A stretch of 45,624 nucleotides of DNA. It comes from Haplosporangium gracile. Its lineage: Eukaryota; Mortierellomycota; Mortierellomycetes; Mortierellales; Mortierellaceae. The notes under the pieces are model-generated. The model was not told the origin of the DNA. It saw only the letters and a list, made by a program, of their open reading frames with translations, and did no database searches. Shown one piece after another: positions 23,525 to 34,231 of the stretch (its first letter is position 1; every line of letters begins with the position of its first letter). The stretch is from assembly GCA_015499985.1 (NCBI GenBank), contig JAAAUF010000010.1, positions 82,437 through 128,060 on the forward strand. The letters are read 5' to 3'. A program made the translations under genes and the position numbers.

Positions 23525-24352
23525 CTGTGAAAAAGGTTAAGAAAAACGAAAGTAAGCTTTGGTGTTATCAGGGAGTATGGGTCGAGATGGAGAGAGTCAG
23601 GCTGAAAGAAAGGGTCGGGATCTCGGTCTGTGCACCCTTCTCTTTTCATAATTGCACAATGAAGGAGTGATCAAGTGCGTGTGAAGTGTGCCGAAGACAA
23701 ATATGTACTTAATATGACATTGTGCATCAATGCAAAAAAAAAAAAAAAAAAAAAGAGATGAAAGGTGGCGATGTTGTGTGTGTCTTTAGAAGCAATTATT
23801 ATCCGAGGAGAATTACACGGAAAAAAGGGAGATCATGCACATAAACAAAATCAGGCGGTATGAGTATCTAACTCCTGGGTCGATGAGATGCCGAGTAGCG
23901 GGAAGAAAGGAAGGATAGGAAAGAGGGAAGGAGACAGAAGAAAAGAAAGAGAAGAGAGAGCGAAGGGGAGAAAGGGCGAAAACGAGGAAATATGAAGGGA
24001 GGATGGGTTGAACGATGGAGGCAGAAAGGAAAAGAAAGATGGATTGGCAGATGAAGGAGTACAAAAAGGAGAGAAAGAGAACAATATGCCCGAGTCTCTT
24101 CCTTTTTCAACGACTGGAAGGAGTGAGGACAGAACAGAGAGAAGGGAGAATAAGGAGAGGAAAAGTATGAAGAGACAGAGACAGAGAGAAAAAGTTTGAA
24201 CAAAAGAACGATGGTTGGCGTGAATAAAGAAAAAAAGGTGGTCTTCTCAATCTGACTACTGCGTCCCAATGATGTGCTTCAGTTCTGGTGGGTCGTTGTG
24301 GTTGTTGATGTTGTTATCGTTGTCATTGAAGATGACGATGTTGTTTGCTTAC
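23525..24352 (-). promoter_or_regulatory. Candidate 5' leader intron of homeodomain gene
   Basis: On the minus strand a near-consensus donor CAG|GTAAGC begins at 24352. A pyrimidine-rich acceptor CTTTTTCACAG ends at 23525, preceded by CTTAACC as a possible branch site. Removing these 828 nt would leave a short leader exon reaching the ATG at 23391. The signals are seen; their use is inference. The intron would contain the 21-nt poly-A run at 23734-23754. Confidence 0.35.
23734..23754. repeat. Poly-A run (21 nt)
   Basis: An uninterrupted stretch of A lies on the plus strand within the upstream region of the homeodomain gene. It is not flanked by target-site duplications that I can see, so it is not evidence for a retrotransposed copy. 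Confidence 0.9.
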
Positions 24353-25887
24353 CTGGACAGAGAGAAAGGCGACGACAAAGTACAGAATGGGTGGGGCCGA
24401 GGAGGGTAGAGGGTAGAGGGTCGAAATTCGGATGGAATGAAGGTATACAGACCGCGCTTTTTGTCGCTTTTTCTGCTTATGCACAGCGCAGGCTGGAGAA
24501 GTCAGAAGACAAAAAAAGTAGGGGGAAAGAAGGATAAAGTATGGAGGGACAAATAAACACAAAATTAATACTAGTGTTCCTTTAGTAAGAGTCGAGGCTG
24601 GGAGTGCAGAGGACGAAGGAAGAAGATGCAGGAAACGGAAAGGATGGGAAGTGGTACGGTTGTAGCGGAAGAGAAAAATGAAAGAAATGAGCGAAAGAAA
24701 GGAGAAAAAGAAACATATGAAGGGATATTAATGACAAGAGAGTGAAAGGGAGAGAGGGGAGTAAGGGTGAGAGTAAGGCGCAGAGTAATGATATCAAAAA
24801 AAGAAGAGAGAGCAAAGATGGGCGAAGGACGACGAGAGATTGAGAAGAATATAAACCCCCTTGCTCTTCCGTTCGTTGCGTTCGTTCGCTATTGCCGTCT
24901 TCACTTTGTTTGTTCGTTTGATTCGAGAGTGTGTATTGTTCGCGAGGTCGTTGCAGTTGCAGTGCTTTTTTCTCTCTGTAATTTGACACGCTCCAATAAT
25001 TTGTTAATATGAAAAAAAACAAAAAAAAAATGGAGGGGGTTGGGATGGGATGGGAAGAAGGGAAGAAGCTCAAGTGAGCAGAAGGGGGAGGGGGAAGAAA
25101 AGGAGGGAAGAGAAGGTAGAGACAAGAGATGGTGGAAATGAATGAAATATGAAATGAATGAAAAGGAGAGGATATGTGCAACCAACAACGCACTTGACCG
25201 ATCAAAGTAATTATAATTATGAACCCTGTTTGTTGATTTGCCCGAGGGAAAATGTAACATGTTAAGGCATTTTCTACTTTCTAAAGGACTGCTGCTGGTA
25301 ATGGTATTGGTACTGACCTAGGGCCTGACTAACTCACTTGCTTTCTTGGCGGCTGACTGGCTGACTGATGCAGATGGGATGGAATGCGATCTTTCAACTC
25401 TGCTTATCCTCTTTTGTCTTTTCGATGGGATCGAACAAGGGCCAAGTGACAATGATAAAAGGACAAATAAAAAGAGCTTAAAAAGAGGAAGAGTGCTTTT
25501 GTATGAATTAAAAACGAAGGATGTGGTCACAGAAGAGTTCAGAGATACCACAAAGGAAGGAGGTAAAGGGTGAGGCGCAGGGAATGTGTGGTTCTTAAGT
25601 ATGTGTATATGTGCTTGCGATAAGCTGAGCTACACCAGAGAGTGAGAGTATGTGTTGCCTGTGTTGTGAAAGAGTTAAAAAAATCGGAGACGGTGTTCTG
25701 TAAATTGGTGGCGAAGAGATAAAAAAGTCAAAAGAACGCTGAGGGTAAAAAAGTGATGGACACGGAGTACTGGAGTTGTCGGTTAAAGCGAGATAATGCC
25801 GAGAAGGAGAGAGGAGAGAGGAGACAAGGGAAGGAAGAAAGTAAGGAAGCAGCAGAGGAAAACGAAAAGTGGGCAAGGGAATAGATG

Positions 25888-25916
25888 ATGTGTATGTGTA
25901 TGTGTATGTGTATGTA
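25888..25916. repeat. GTATGT hexamer repeat
   Basis: About four to five tandem units of TGTATG lie within purine-rich spacer DNA. Confidence 0.8.
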
Positions 25917-26072
25917 TCTTTATGAGAGAGAGGACAAATGGAGATATTAATGAACAGAGAAGTGGTGACAGTGGATATGGAGAGCGAAAAATGAAATAGT
26001 GGAGGGGAAAAGAAAAAAGAAAATGAAAAAAAGGGTAAAAAAAATAAAGGAGAGATGATGAGTTGGTTGGTG

Positions 26073-26128
26073 TAAGGGAGTACAAGGGAATAAGGGAGTA
26101 AGGAAGTAAGGAAGTAAGGAAGTAGGGG
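26073..26128. repeat. AAGGAAGT/AAGGGAGT tandem repeat
   Basis: Consecutive octamer-like units alternate AAGGGAGT, AAGGGAAT and AAGGAAGT. On the opposite strand they read as the repeated FLTSLLPYS-type frame that makes false ORFs here. Confidence 0.75.
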
Positions 26129-27210
26129 ATAAAGAGGGGGATACAAAGAAGGAAGGAAATGGAGGAAACGAATGTAGGGAAAGAAAAAGGGAATAAGAAA
26201 AAAGGAAATGGAAGGAGGAAAAATAAGAAAGAAAAGCGAGGGAAGCATGGAAAAAGTATATTGATAAGGGTGTGCAGTGTGTGTGTGGGTAATGTATGTG
26301 GGTGAATGAGAGTGGGTGTGGGTTGTATGTGTGTGTGATGGTGCAACAAAGGGGGTTGTTGTTGATTCTGACCATGAGACTTAACAATTGAATATGAATA
26401 ATATCCTTACCCATGAAGCATGAGTACATCACTGATGGGATGGGAGGAGCACCACACCACCGACCAGACAATCACCTCCAAATAAATCCGAGAGCTAAAA
26501 TATGACAAAGTACCAAGTGTGAACATAACAAGATAAAACGGCCGATCGCATTTTTGTTTCCTTAGTACTTGGTGTCTATGCCATCTTCACATTCACAATA
26601 GCACGCTAGTTCATTAACTGTAGTAGTACACACGGCACTCACATTTCCAGTCATTCACTGTCAAAGCTGTCGCTTCCCCCGTCCCCGGATGCTTCAATGG
26701 CCTCGAATACCAGTGCGGAAGGAAGGGTCAAGTTCAGTTGTCTCCGCCAGTCTCCACCCTGTCTCTCTTTTGTCATCTTTTCTTTCCACCATGTAAAAAA
26801 TACAGTGCGCGGCTCTGCTGTCCTGTTTTTCCACTTGCGCATTGCAATCCAACCCCACCTTCCCTTCCTCCACTTCCAACGACTTGCTGAACCAATGGGT
26901 TGTTTTTTTAATACCATTATTTTTTTCAATTCAATTCGTACTGCAGTATACCCAAAGGCTCTCTTTCTTTTCTTTTTGTTCACCCCTTGGAAAAAAAACA
27001 AATCAAATAACATTTTGTGCAACCATCCAACCCACATTCATCCATACTTACATACGACCTATCCCCTTCCTGTGTCCCTTCTTCGGTCGGGCTGACCTGT
27101 TGCTCAAAAAAAAAAAAAGATGGCCGTCCTGTATTGAACCACATTGCATCTGCAACAATAATAGAAACGAAAACACAAGATAGCAGAAGGGGCAGCACGT
27201 ACTTTCACAG

Positions 27211-27234
27211 ACGGACGGACAGACAAACAGGCAT

Positions 27235-27275
<41 letters not shown>

Positions 27276-27280
27276 AAGAA

Positions 27281-27311
<31 letters not shown>

Positions 27312-27315
27312 AGAA

Positions 27316-27346
<31 letters not shown>

Positions 27347-27350
27347 TAGA
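27211..27350. repeat. GACA tetranucleotide microsatellite
   Basis: About 140 bp are dominated by GACA/CAGA units, interrupted by a few AAGA steps near 27273 and 27311. On the minus strand this gives open frames of repeated Cys-Leu-Ser-Val, which are artefacts. Confidence 0.93.
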
Positions 27351-27569
27351 GGGATAGATGCGAATGTGTGAAATGAAGAGCAGATGACTGATACGATGTA
27401 GGGAGGCAGAATACAATGCATTATTCATGTATCCTACCTCCCTTCCTTTCTTGTCTTGCTATGTTTCTGGGCAGCAATGAAAAAAAGAGATGATGCAGGT
27501 CCAGGTTGATGGATTGTCCTCCCCTACTACGCCAGAGCAGGACGTCTTTGTTTTCTTTGTTCATCTCTT

Positions 27570-27640
27570 TCCCTCCCTTCCCTCCTTCCCTCCTTCCCTC
27601 CTTCCCTCCTCCCTTCGTTCTTTCGTTCTTTCGTTCCTTC
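27570..27640. repeat. CCCTCCTT and TTCGTTCT compound repeat
   Basis: A CCTTCCCT-type repeat passes directly into TTCGTTCT units. The whole block is pyrimidine-rich on the plus strand. Confidence 0.85.
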
Positions 27641-28511
27641 CATCCGTTCATATTAGATGTGCTTCTTACTCATCTTGATATATCATATTTGCAAAGAAGA
27701 ACATATGTGATCGGGAGTTTTTGTTAATCAGTAAGAGAAATATGTAGCGAACAGACTCGGGAAAAAGAGATGAATGATGATATAGAATAACAATGGGCGA
27801 TGCCCTTGATAAGAAGCGCTCTGATCGACACATCAGCACAAAAAATAGCATTCAACATCAAAGGGCGGGAAAAACGGCATAGATACTATACATACGCATA
27901 TTTCAAGCACTTGATTTATTCACTAGCATCAATCAAAAGCACGTACACCCACTGAACCCAAAAACTCCCTTTCTTTTTTTCTTCGCTCTTCATGTTCGGT
28001 GGTATTCAATTCTTCATTTTATTCTATCCAAATACCCGTCTTCGTCGACTGACTGACTGACTGACTAATACTAACTGCACCTTCGCAAGCAGAGCAAGGA
28101 GATGATAAAAAAAGTAGACCATGTTCTCGAGGTGTCGAAAGAGGAGGAGACGAAAGGAAAGAGAGAAGAGTTTTGCATTGACAAGGAGGTTCTCTCATCC
28201 CACAGCATAAGGCACAAGCGCATAAAATCGACAACAACATCGCAAATGCAATGGGTAAATAAGGGAAGACCCACGCACGGAGAGAGAAAGAGAGAGAGAA
28301 AAAAAAAAGGATGCCGTCAGCTGGCTCATGGCCCTATTTTTTATTTTTCTTGCTTGAAAAAAATGCCTTTCGCTTAGCACTTTTTCTGCTCATCCAGGGT
28401 CTTTCGCTCTCAATCGCTTGCGTTTGACGCTGTCTTGTCCTTGTCTAAGCTATCCTTGCTCCTGCTCTGTTCCCATCTTTCTTTTCTTTTTTTTACGTGA
28501 ATGCTTGAGTG

Positions 28512-28534
28512 TTTGTGTGTGTGTGTGTGTGTGT
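28512..28534. repeat. TG dinucleotide microsatellite
   Basis: About eleven TG units lie in spacer DNA. No coding context. Confidence 0.9.
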
Positions 28535-30727
28535 TCTGTGGCATTCATTCCAGCCTTTTTATTCATGCCTCAACCCATTTTCACCCCGTTGGAAAACAAG
28601 AAAAAAACACTAGAAGACAAACAAGAAAAAAAATCATGCAGGACCAGGACAATTATGTTCAATTTCGCACTTCTGACATTGAAGGGCTGATTAACAGCTA
28701 TGGCAGAAAGGAAAGCGTAAGTAATATGTATGGATCACGCTGGACATACGAACAAAGAGACACACTTAAGAGAGAGATAGCAAGGGAAGAAGAAAATAAA
28801 GGGCCGGCAGAGGAAGTAGGAAAAGGGCGAGGAGTTATGATCTAAGAACCGTTTATTTGTGTGTGTATTTTATGTTGATGGCGTGAAAGATAGAAACAAG
28901 GAGAATCAACCACGCAAGGAATCGCCTGAATAAGAAAGAGAAGCGGGAAGGAGTAGTGCTCGATTCTTCTTTCAGACAGACAGACAGACAATACAACGAA
29001 AAACGCCGATGATGGATATGGTGACTGAAAACTAACATACGCATATATACACACATGAACCTTCCTCCGAGTGGCCAACCCATTCTATATATTGCATACA
29101 GAGTCGCGAACCAATTGGTACTGCGATTGTCGCAAAAATATCCACAAGCAATAACATTACAAAACATCACCATGCATGGATGGTCGACCGAGGCGCGTTT
29201 TTTTGGTACTTTCTTAGCATTGTAATTAACGTGCAGGTTTGTTGACATCCAAAAGTACCACAAGTGCACAAGAAAGAGTGCTGGGGCCTCCTTCCTGTTC
29301 TCTCGTCACTCTGAATCGACCTGCGTTCTATCCCTACTTGGCACATCCTAATACGCTCTTATTTTCTCTTCGCCCAATTCTGTGAGGTACACAAGAAAAA
29401 CGTAAAAAAACACTCAAATTCGTTCTCTCGACCGACGGCTGTTCATCATTTTTGGTGTTGGTGTTGGTGTTAGCAGGGATTGGTGGGAGGGGGCACGGGC
29501 AGGGGCGGGCAGAGATGAGCTGGAGGAGGAATTGGAGGGGACTGGGGGACCTTGAGTTCGTACTACGATTATCAGGGTGACCAGACCTAAAAAAAAGGGG
29601 GGGGTAGAGACGATGTAATCATGTGCGTATTGTTGGTGCGTCGCAGCGTCTGGACTTTGTGTCACGGCAACCAAACCCTTTCCTCTGTTGAGACATGGCA
29701 TGAGTGTCCTTGGTTTGGTTTTCGGTTTTTGTTTTTACATGAATGATACTAGGCCTAGATGTATCATTTGCTTTCGACCCTGGTGTATTTATTCACGAGT
29801 CTCAACGTTTTTTTTTTTTTTCTCCACTAATCTTTTGACCTTTCTTATTTTCTCGATTGAGTTCTTGTTCTTCCAGGCCACACAACCCCTGGGGGCCCAG
29901 AGTAAGTTCGTACAAGGAGGGAGGGAAGAAAGTAGGGGGTCATGGCTCGCCCATCATCCAGTGGTCACCTCCAACCCCCTCTTTTTTTTGTGTTTTGGTT
30001 TCTTTTTCTCTGGTATGTTGCAGTACAGCCCCACCCATGGTATTTTTGGCATCACCATTGCATTGCTGCCCATTGGTTCATTTCTTTCTGCATCTTTATT
30101 TTTTTTTATTCGACTCTCGCCCTTTCTTTTCGCTCCGGAATATCGAATCATCCATGTCCTATTCCTTCCCTTTGATACCATTCCCCTGCTGCCTTAAGAG
30201 AAAAGGCAATAAACTTAATCTTGTTTTTGCAGAACTTAATTCGAAAGAGAGGTATGTTGTCAGTACCATGCCCGCCAATGCTCTTATCCTCCTACCTCCG
30301 GTCACTCGCATTCTGAGAGTACTTACTTACTGCAAGCATGCAGGCGTAAAAAAAACAAATAAAAAGTGAGCAGGGGAAGTGGTGAGGGGTGTAGGTGGGT
30401 ACTCGATCGGGGTCTTCTCATCGCAGTTTTGCGCTGGTTTTTTGTTGGCTAAGGAAGACACCTATGAATCTGACACAACAACAGCAAGAAAAAAAGAGAG
30501 TTGAGTCTGGGGCAGGATAGTCAACGCATGAGCAGAGTTATCATCAATTGTTTCTACTTGAGAAAGTCTGTGCCTGAACTCATTAGGAAATCAATAGGGA
30601 GAAGATGTTGCTGCTCAAGAGCAAACCGTCGTGAACACAGCTTTCGTCAGAATGACTTAAGCCCCCTGCTCTTTCTTCGAGACACAAACCCTTCATCAAC
30701 CTTTCATCTCATTCTTTCTTTCTTTCC

Positions 30728-30773
30728 TTTTTTTTTTTTTTTTTTTTTGTGTCTTTTTTTTGTTTTTTTTCTT
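30728..30773. repeat. T-rich homopolymer block
   Basis: Two long T runs separated by short GTG and G interruptions, in a broader pyrimidine-rich stretch (30660-30830). Confidence 0.9.
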
Positions 30774-31442
30774 TCTTGGTCCTCTTTCACATTTTTTTCC
30801 CGTGTACTACTCCTGTGTCTTGCGCCTACGTAGCTCCTCTCCAATTTATGCCCATTACGTCTCAGGGAAACAAAGAGCAAAACAAACAGGCATAAACATG
30901 TCCGTCTTCTGGCATATTTCCCCGCTTATCTCACCCGTCATCAAGCAGTGCAAAATAATGCGGCGCTTGGTCGAGGGCGTGCGTATGCTTCGTTGTGATG
31001 AACACAGAGAGGATATTGAACATGAAACGCAAATGAACAAAAAAAAACAAGGAGTAAGTTGATTTGTTGGTTGCTTAGTGTTGAAAAAGCGAATATTGAG
31101 GATCCACTTTCTTGTTGTTGCGCTCACTATGCTGTTGTCATCTTTCTCCACGGGTAAGCAATGAAGATTAAAAAATACCATATATATTTTTTGCATATTT
31201 TCGTAGTTGTAGCATTGAAAAACAACACGGACCATTTGGTTGTGCAAACCAGTAATCATCCAAAGGGTGGTTTTGTGTAACTTCGCGTATGTGTATTGAT
31301 CTTTTTAGGTATTCAGTCTATTTTGGATATTCGGGACATTGGGTGCTTTTGAGGTACAAGAAAGGAGAAATAGGAACAGCAATGGAAAGGAAGACTAGCA
31401 TATTTTGTGGACAAGAAAAAAAGACGCTATTCACCGCGCGCG

Positions 31443-32933
31443 TCATACGGCAGTAGCTTTGACATTAGGCGCTTGAAAGAGCGGAACCGTCTGTTTCGGT
31501 GCCTTGACCTCATCCAGTGAGGCAATGACAGAGTGAACCCAAGTGGCCGTGGTAGGTGGCACGGGCGAGTCAACATCCTCGTTCTCTTCTTCCTCCACCA
31601 ACTTCTTGACATGGAGTCCTGTGCCCTGTTGCTGTTGCTGCCGCTGTTGGAGGTGTTGGAGAAGTGTTATTGGTGTCGATCGTCCGGCAGTAGTACCACC
31701 GGTGAGGACACGAGGCGATGGAGATATTCCTCCTCCGATAGAAAGGGTTCTCGAATTCCTTCGCGACCTGGGACGCTGTTCCTGAACACCAGACATAGTC
31801 GTCTTGATTTTGAAGAGATCGGGTATAGCAGAGGAGGTTATGACGTGTGAGACCTGGTGTTCGGGGAGTTCAAGTGTAAAGCTGGCGAAGGACTGGGTAA
31901 TGTTGGTCATCGATGCATTGTACTCCATCTGGTATGGGCTGTTCTTTTCCTTACGGAATGTTGCCTGTTGTGGTTGTAGTTGCTGCTGTTGTTTCTGATG
32001 GTGGTGGTGCTGTTGGTGTTGTCCTGTTCCTATGTGCGCCGAAAGTGGCGAAGGGGCAAAGCTGCGGTCAAGAATTTCCTCATGGAGTGTCTCGACATCA
32101 GAGGCATGTCGTCCTGCAGATTCTGGCACAGGGTTAAGGATGTCTCTGCCTGTCGCAGCAGCCAGGAGAGCCTGTTCTCGAGCCTTGCGGGCACGAGGGG
32201 AGTCGGATTTGGACGTCCGTGAGGACCGATGACGAGAGGAGGAACGACGACGTTCGGCATAGCCGAGTTTGAGGGAATACATGATGCTCTCCTCCAAGAG
32301 GTTTCTCCTCCAGACATGCGATTGGCCTTGGCGGTGGCTGGTAGGGTCTATGTTGGTAGTACTGGTAGTCGAAGGACGAGTATTGTAGGAGGCGGCAGTG
32401 CTGACAGTGTTGGACATGGACAAGGTAGGCGACCGACCGCGAGGGACTTCATGCTCCATATGGGCTGAAGCATGATCGCGGTCTCTATAGTGGTGTCTGC
32501 TACTTCTGTTGTTGCTGCTGCTGTTCAGAGTACCATCTTGAGAGCTGAGGTGGCTCTTGTCGCTTCTCCTGCTCCGGTGAGTTCCCTCACTGCTCCTACT
32601 ATTTCTGCGTCGATGGTCGGCATCAATGCGGTCATACTCGTTGGGGACGATCGTATCCTGAGTGTTGGGGCTCGTCTTTGATTGGTGAATGGCCGATCCA
32701 GGTCCTGTGGGCACTAGGTCCTCTGAGAACGAGTTTTTCTTGGTGCGACCATCGGTATTAAACAATCCGGAGAGCCTTTTGTAGGAATTGTTACTATTGT
32801 TGGCTGTGCCGATGACCTTTTCGTTCAAACTGGACTGACTTGAGGCTGCTTCGAGCTTGTAGTTGCTCATCCGTCGGCCTAGTCTGGTCGAGGTCTTGAG
32901 ATAGTTCCTTGTCGATTCGAGAAGTTGAGTCAT
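31443..32933 (-). CDS. Hypothetical Ser/Arg/Gln-rich protein, 496 aa
   Basis: I do not recognise a family. One intact exon starts at MTQLLESTRNYL with a good AAAGAATG context. The N terminus has an amphipathic basic segment (STRLGRRMSNYKLEAA, about residues 15-30). An Arg/Ser/His-rich disordered region follows (about 104-160). A more ordered block WRRNLLEESIMYSLKLGYAE spans 208-227, and a helix with RKAREQALLAAATG lies at about 249-262. A His/Gln stretch (305-323) precedes a block with MEYNASMTNITQSFASFTLE (336-355), a polyQ segment (429-436) and an acidic run (446-455). The C terminus has ATWVHSVIASLDE (463-475). The ordered blocks between low-complexity linkers look like short conserved interaction motifs. 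It is divergently arranged to CDC37, with about 1.3 kb between the two starts. A cytoskeletal or signalling scaffold is possible, but nothing seen decides it. Confidence 0.74.
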   Translation of the reverse strand: MTQLLESTRNYLKTSTRLGRRMSNYKLEAASSQSSLNEKVIGTANNSNNSYKRLSGLFNTDGRTKKNSFSEDLVPTGPGSAIHQSKTSPNTQDTIVPNEYDRIDADHRRRNSRSSEGTHRSRRSDKSHLSSQDGTLNSSSNNRSSRHHYRDRDHASAHMEHEVPRGRSPTLSMSNTVSTAASYNTRPSTTSTTNIDPTSHRQGQSHVWRRNLLEESIMYSLKLGYAERRRSSSRHRSSRTSKSDSPRARKAREQALLAAATGRDILNPVPESAGRHASDVETLHEEILDRSFAPSPLSAHIGTGQHQQHHHHQKQQQQLQPQQATFRKEKNSPYQMEYNASMTNITQSFASFTLELPEHQVSHVITSSAIPDLFKIKTTMSGVQEQRPRSRRNSRTLSIGGGISPSPRVLTGGTTAGRSTPITLLQHLQQRQQQQQGTGLHVKKLVEEEENEDVDSPVPPTTATWVHSVIASLDEVKAPKQTVPLFQAPNVKATAV

Positions 32934-34231
32934 TCTTTGTTGAGGGTGGAGAAAGGGAAGGAGAGTGAAGGGGAAAACGGTGGAGAAGGAGATGAAGAGA
33001 GGTATAAAAGTGTACTAAAAAAGGTGTGACACAGACGCAAGAGGAGACGTGTATGGTGGGACGAAAGGTATGTAGAATAGAAGAGTAGGTATGACAAGAA
33101 GGAAAAAAAAGGAGACAGGCGAGAGAGGCGGAAGCGTGGGAGAGAGAAGAGAAAAGGAAGACGTGTAGAGCAAATTCTGGAGGAGAAGAGAAGAATGAGA
33201 TAATCACGAGAAGTCAAGGATGATGGATAGAACAGACGAGAGAGTATTTGTGAGAGAGAAAGAGAGAAGATAGATGAGAGTGATAGATTGAAAGAAAGGG
33301 ATGTGGGATGAGACGATGACAAGTGAGAAGGAAGAGAAGGAAGGAAGAAAGAGGGAAGAGCGAGAAAAGAAGATAAAAAGAGAGGGAGAGAATGGTTGGT
33401 CGGATGGTGTAATTATGAAATAAAAAAAAAAAAAGAAATAAAAATTAAAGGGGACAGGGAATAGTAAAGGGAAAAAAAAAGTGTATGCCGTCAATGGGCG
33501 TCGTGAGGTTTCGTTCAGGTCGTAAGGGTCGTTAAGGTCGTTAAGAGGGATATACGAGAACAAGAAGAGTCAAGGTCTCAGGGGAATGGTCTAGTGGTGG
33601 AGATGGTTGTTGTTGGGGTGATGAATCAGCGGATGGAAAATGGGAGATGGAGGGTGATCAAGTGGGATGAAGGAAAGTGATCACTCTTGAACTAAAAGGT
33701 AGAAGAAGAAAGGGGAAGGGGGTGGGTTTGGATGCTTCTTTTTGTTGTGCGATAGAAAGAAGGATAACGAGAAAGGGAAAAGAAGAGAGGAGGAGTAGAA
33801 AAACGAGGAAGGAGAATCAAGAGAGAGCGAAGAACAAGTCTGACAAGGAGGGAGAGGCGCCCAGGTTGGTGCCTGAATGTAATATTGAGATTGATCATGT
33901 GAGATTGGCATCTCCTTCTCTTTCGTGCCTGGCGCAGGAAAATTATTCTGATGCCTTGTGAGGGCTCACTCCCCCCCTCTCGACATGCTTGATTGAAATG
34001 AATAAAGACTTGAATATCCATCTGCTATTCTTGGCTACAGTGCAGATACCCATTTGACAGCCAACCAAATTGAAGACAGTCACCGTCCCTACTTCCAGAC
34101 GTTTCTTCTGCGTTCTTTGGCCATCCTTTTTTATTATTTTTTTTTTACTTTCTCCATTTCACACACGTTTGCACGCATAACAATTCTTCCCCACTTCTCG
34201 CAACCATCAGCAGCCAGCCAGTCAGCACCCC
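32934..34231. other. Divergent promoter region between unknown gene and CDC37
   Basis: From about 32940 to 33830 the plus strand is purine-rich (sense pyrimidine-rich for the minus gene). Close to CDC37 (about 34090-34200) the plus strand becomes pyrimidine-rich. Thus each gene has a C/T-rich leader on its own sense strand. A TATAAAAG occurs at 33003-33010 in plus orientation, far from any plus start, so I do not assign it. Short tandem GGTCGTTAA units occur near 33520-33545. No gene is seen. Confidence 0.55.

Larger units (their letters stand above)
23860..26350 (+). repeat. Extended polypurine-rich tract region
   Basis: About 2.5 kb in which the plus strand consists mostly of A and G, with GGAAGG, AAGAGAG and similar motifs, interrupted by short mixed segments near 24250-24500 and 24850-25000. 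It includes short tandem repeats such as GTATGT (25888-25916) and AAGGAAGT (26073-26128). The strand bias points toward the homeodomain gene as the pyrimidine-rich sense strand. Confidence 0.7.
23392..31442. other. Gene-poor region about 8 kb long upstream of homeodomain gene
   Basis: I see no gene I can support here. Up to about 26350 the plus strand is strongly purine-rich, so the sense direction of the homeodomain gene is C/T-rich. From about 26.65 kb onward many plus-strand tracts are instead pyrimidine-rich (26740-27100, 27560-27640, 28380-28560, 29780-30200, 30660-30830). Apparent long minus-strand ORFs (for example 25595-26471) are Phe/Ser/Pro/Leu translations of these tracts. A GC-richer patch at 26650-26790 is open in several frames. 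Microsatellites are listed separately. A candidate leader intron of the homeodomain gene lies at 23525-24352. Confidence 0.55.

Noticed and set aside
23392..23649. N-terminal extension of the homeodomain ORF
   Set aside because: The upstream open frame reads Ser/Phe/Leu/Pro from a C/T-rich leader and contains a likely splice acceptor; MNGPHQQ at 23391 is a better start.
25595..26471. Overlapping minus-strand ORFs of 174-217 codons rich in Phe, Ser, Pro and Leu
   Set aside because: All frames of a polypyrimidine tract lack stops; the composition is low complexity and the ORFs overlap each other.
27048..27428. Minus-strand ORFs rich in Cys-Leu-Ser-Val
   Set aside because: They are translations of the GACA microsatellite; no start context, splice sites or domain.
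29414..29701. Minus-strand ORF with a good TTTTTTTTAG acceptor near 29590
   Set aside because: Downstream sequence is Ser/Pro/Thr repeat in one frame and no donor or upstream exon with coding character could be matched.
33003..33010. TATAAAAG on the plus strand
   Set aside because: The nearest plus-strand start is 1.2 kb away and the tract belongs to the leader of the opposite-strand gene.
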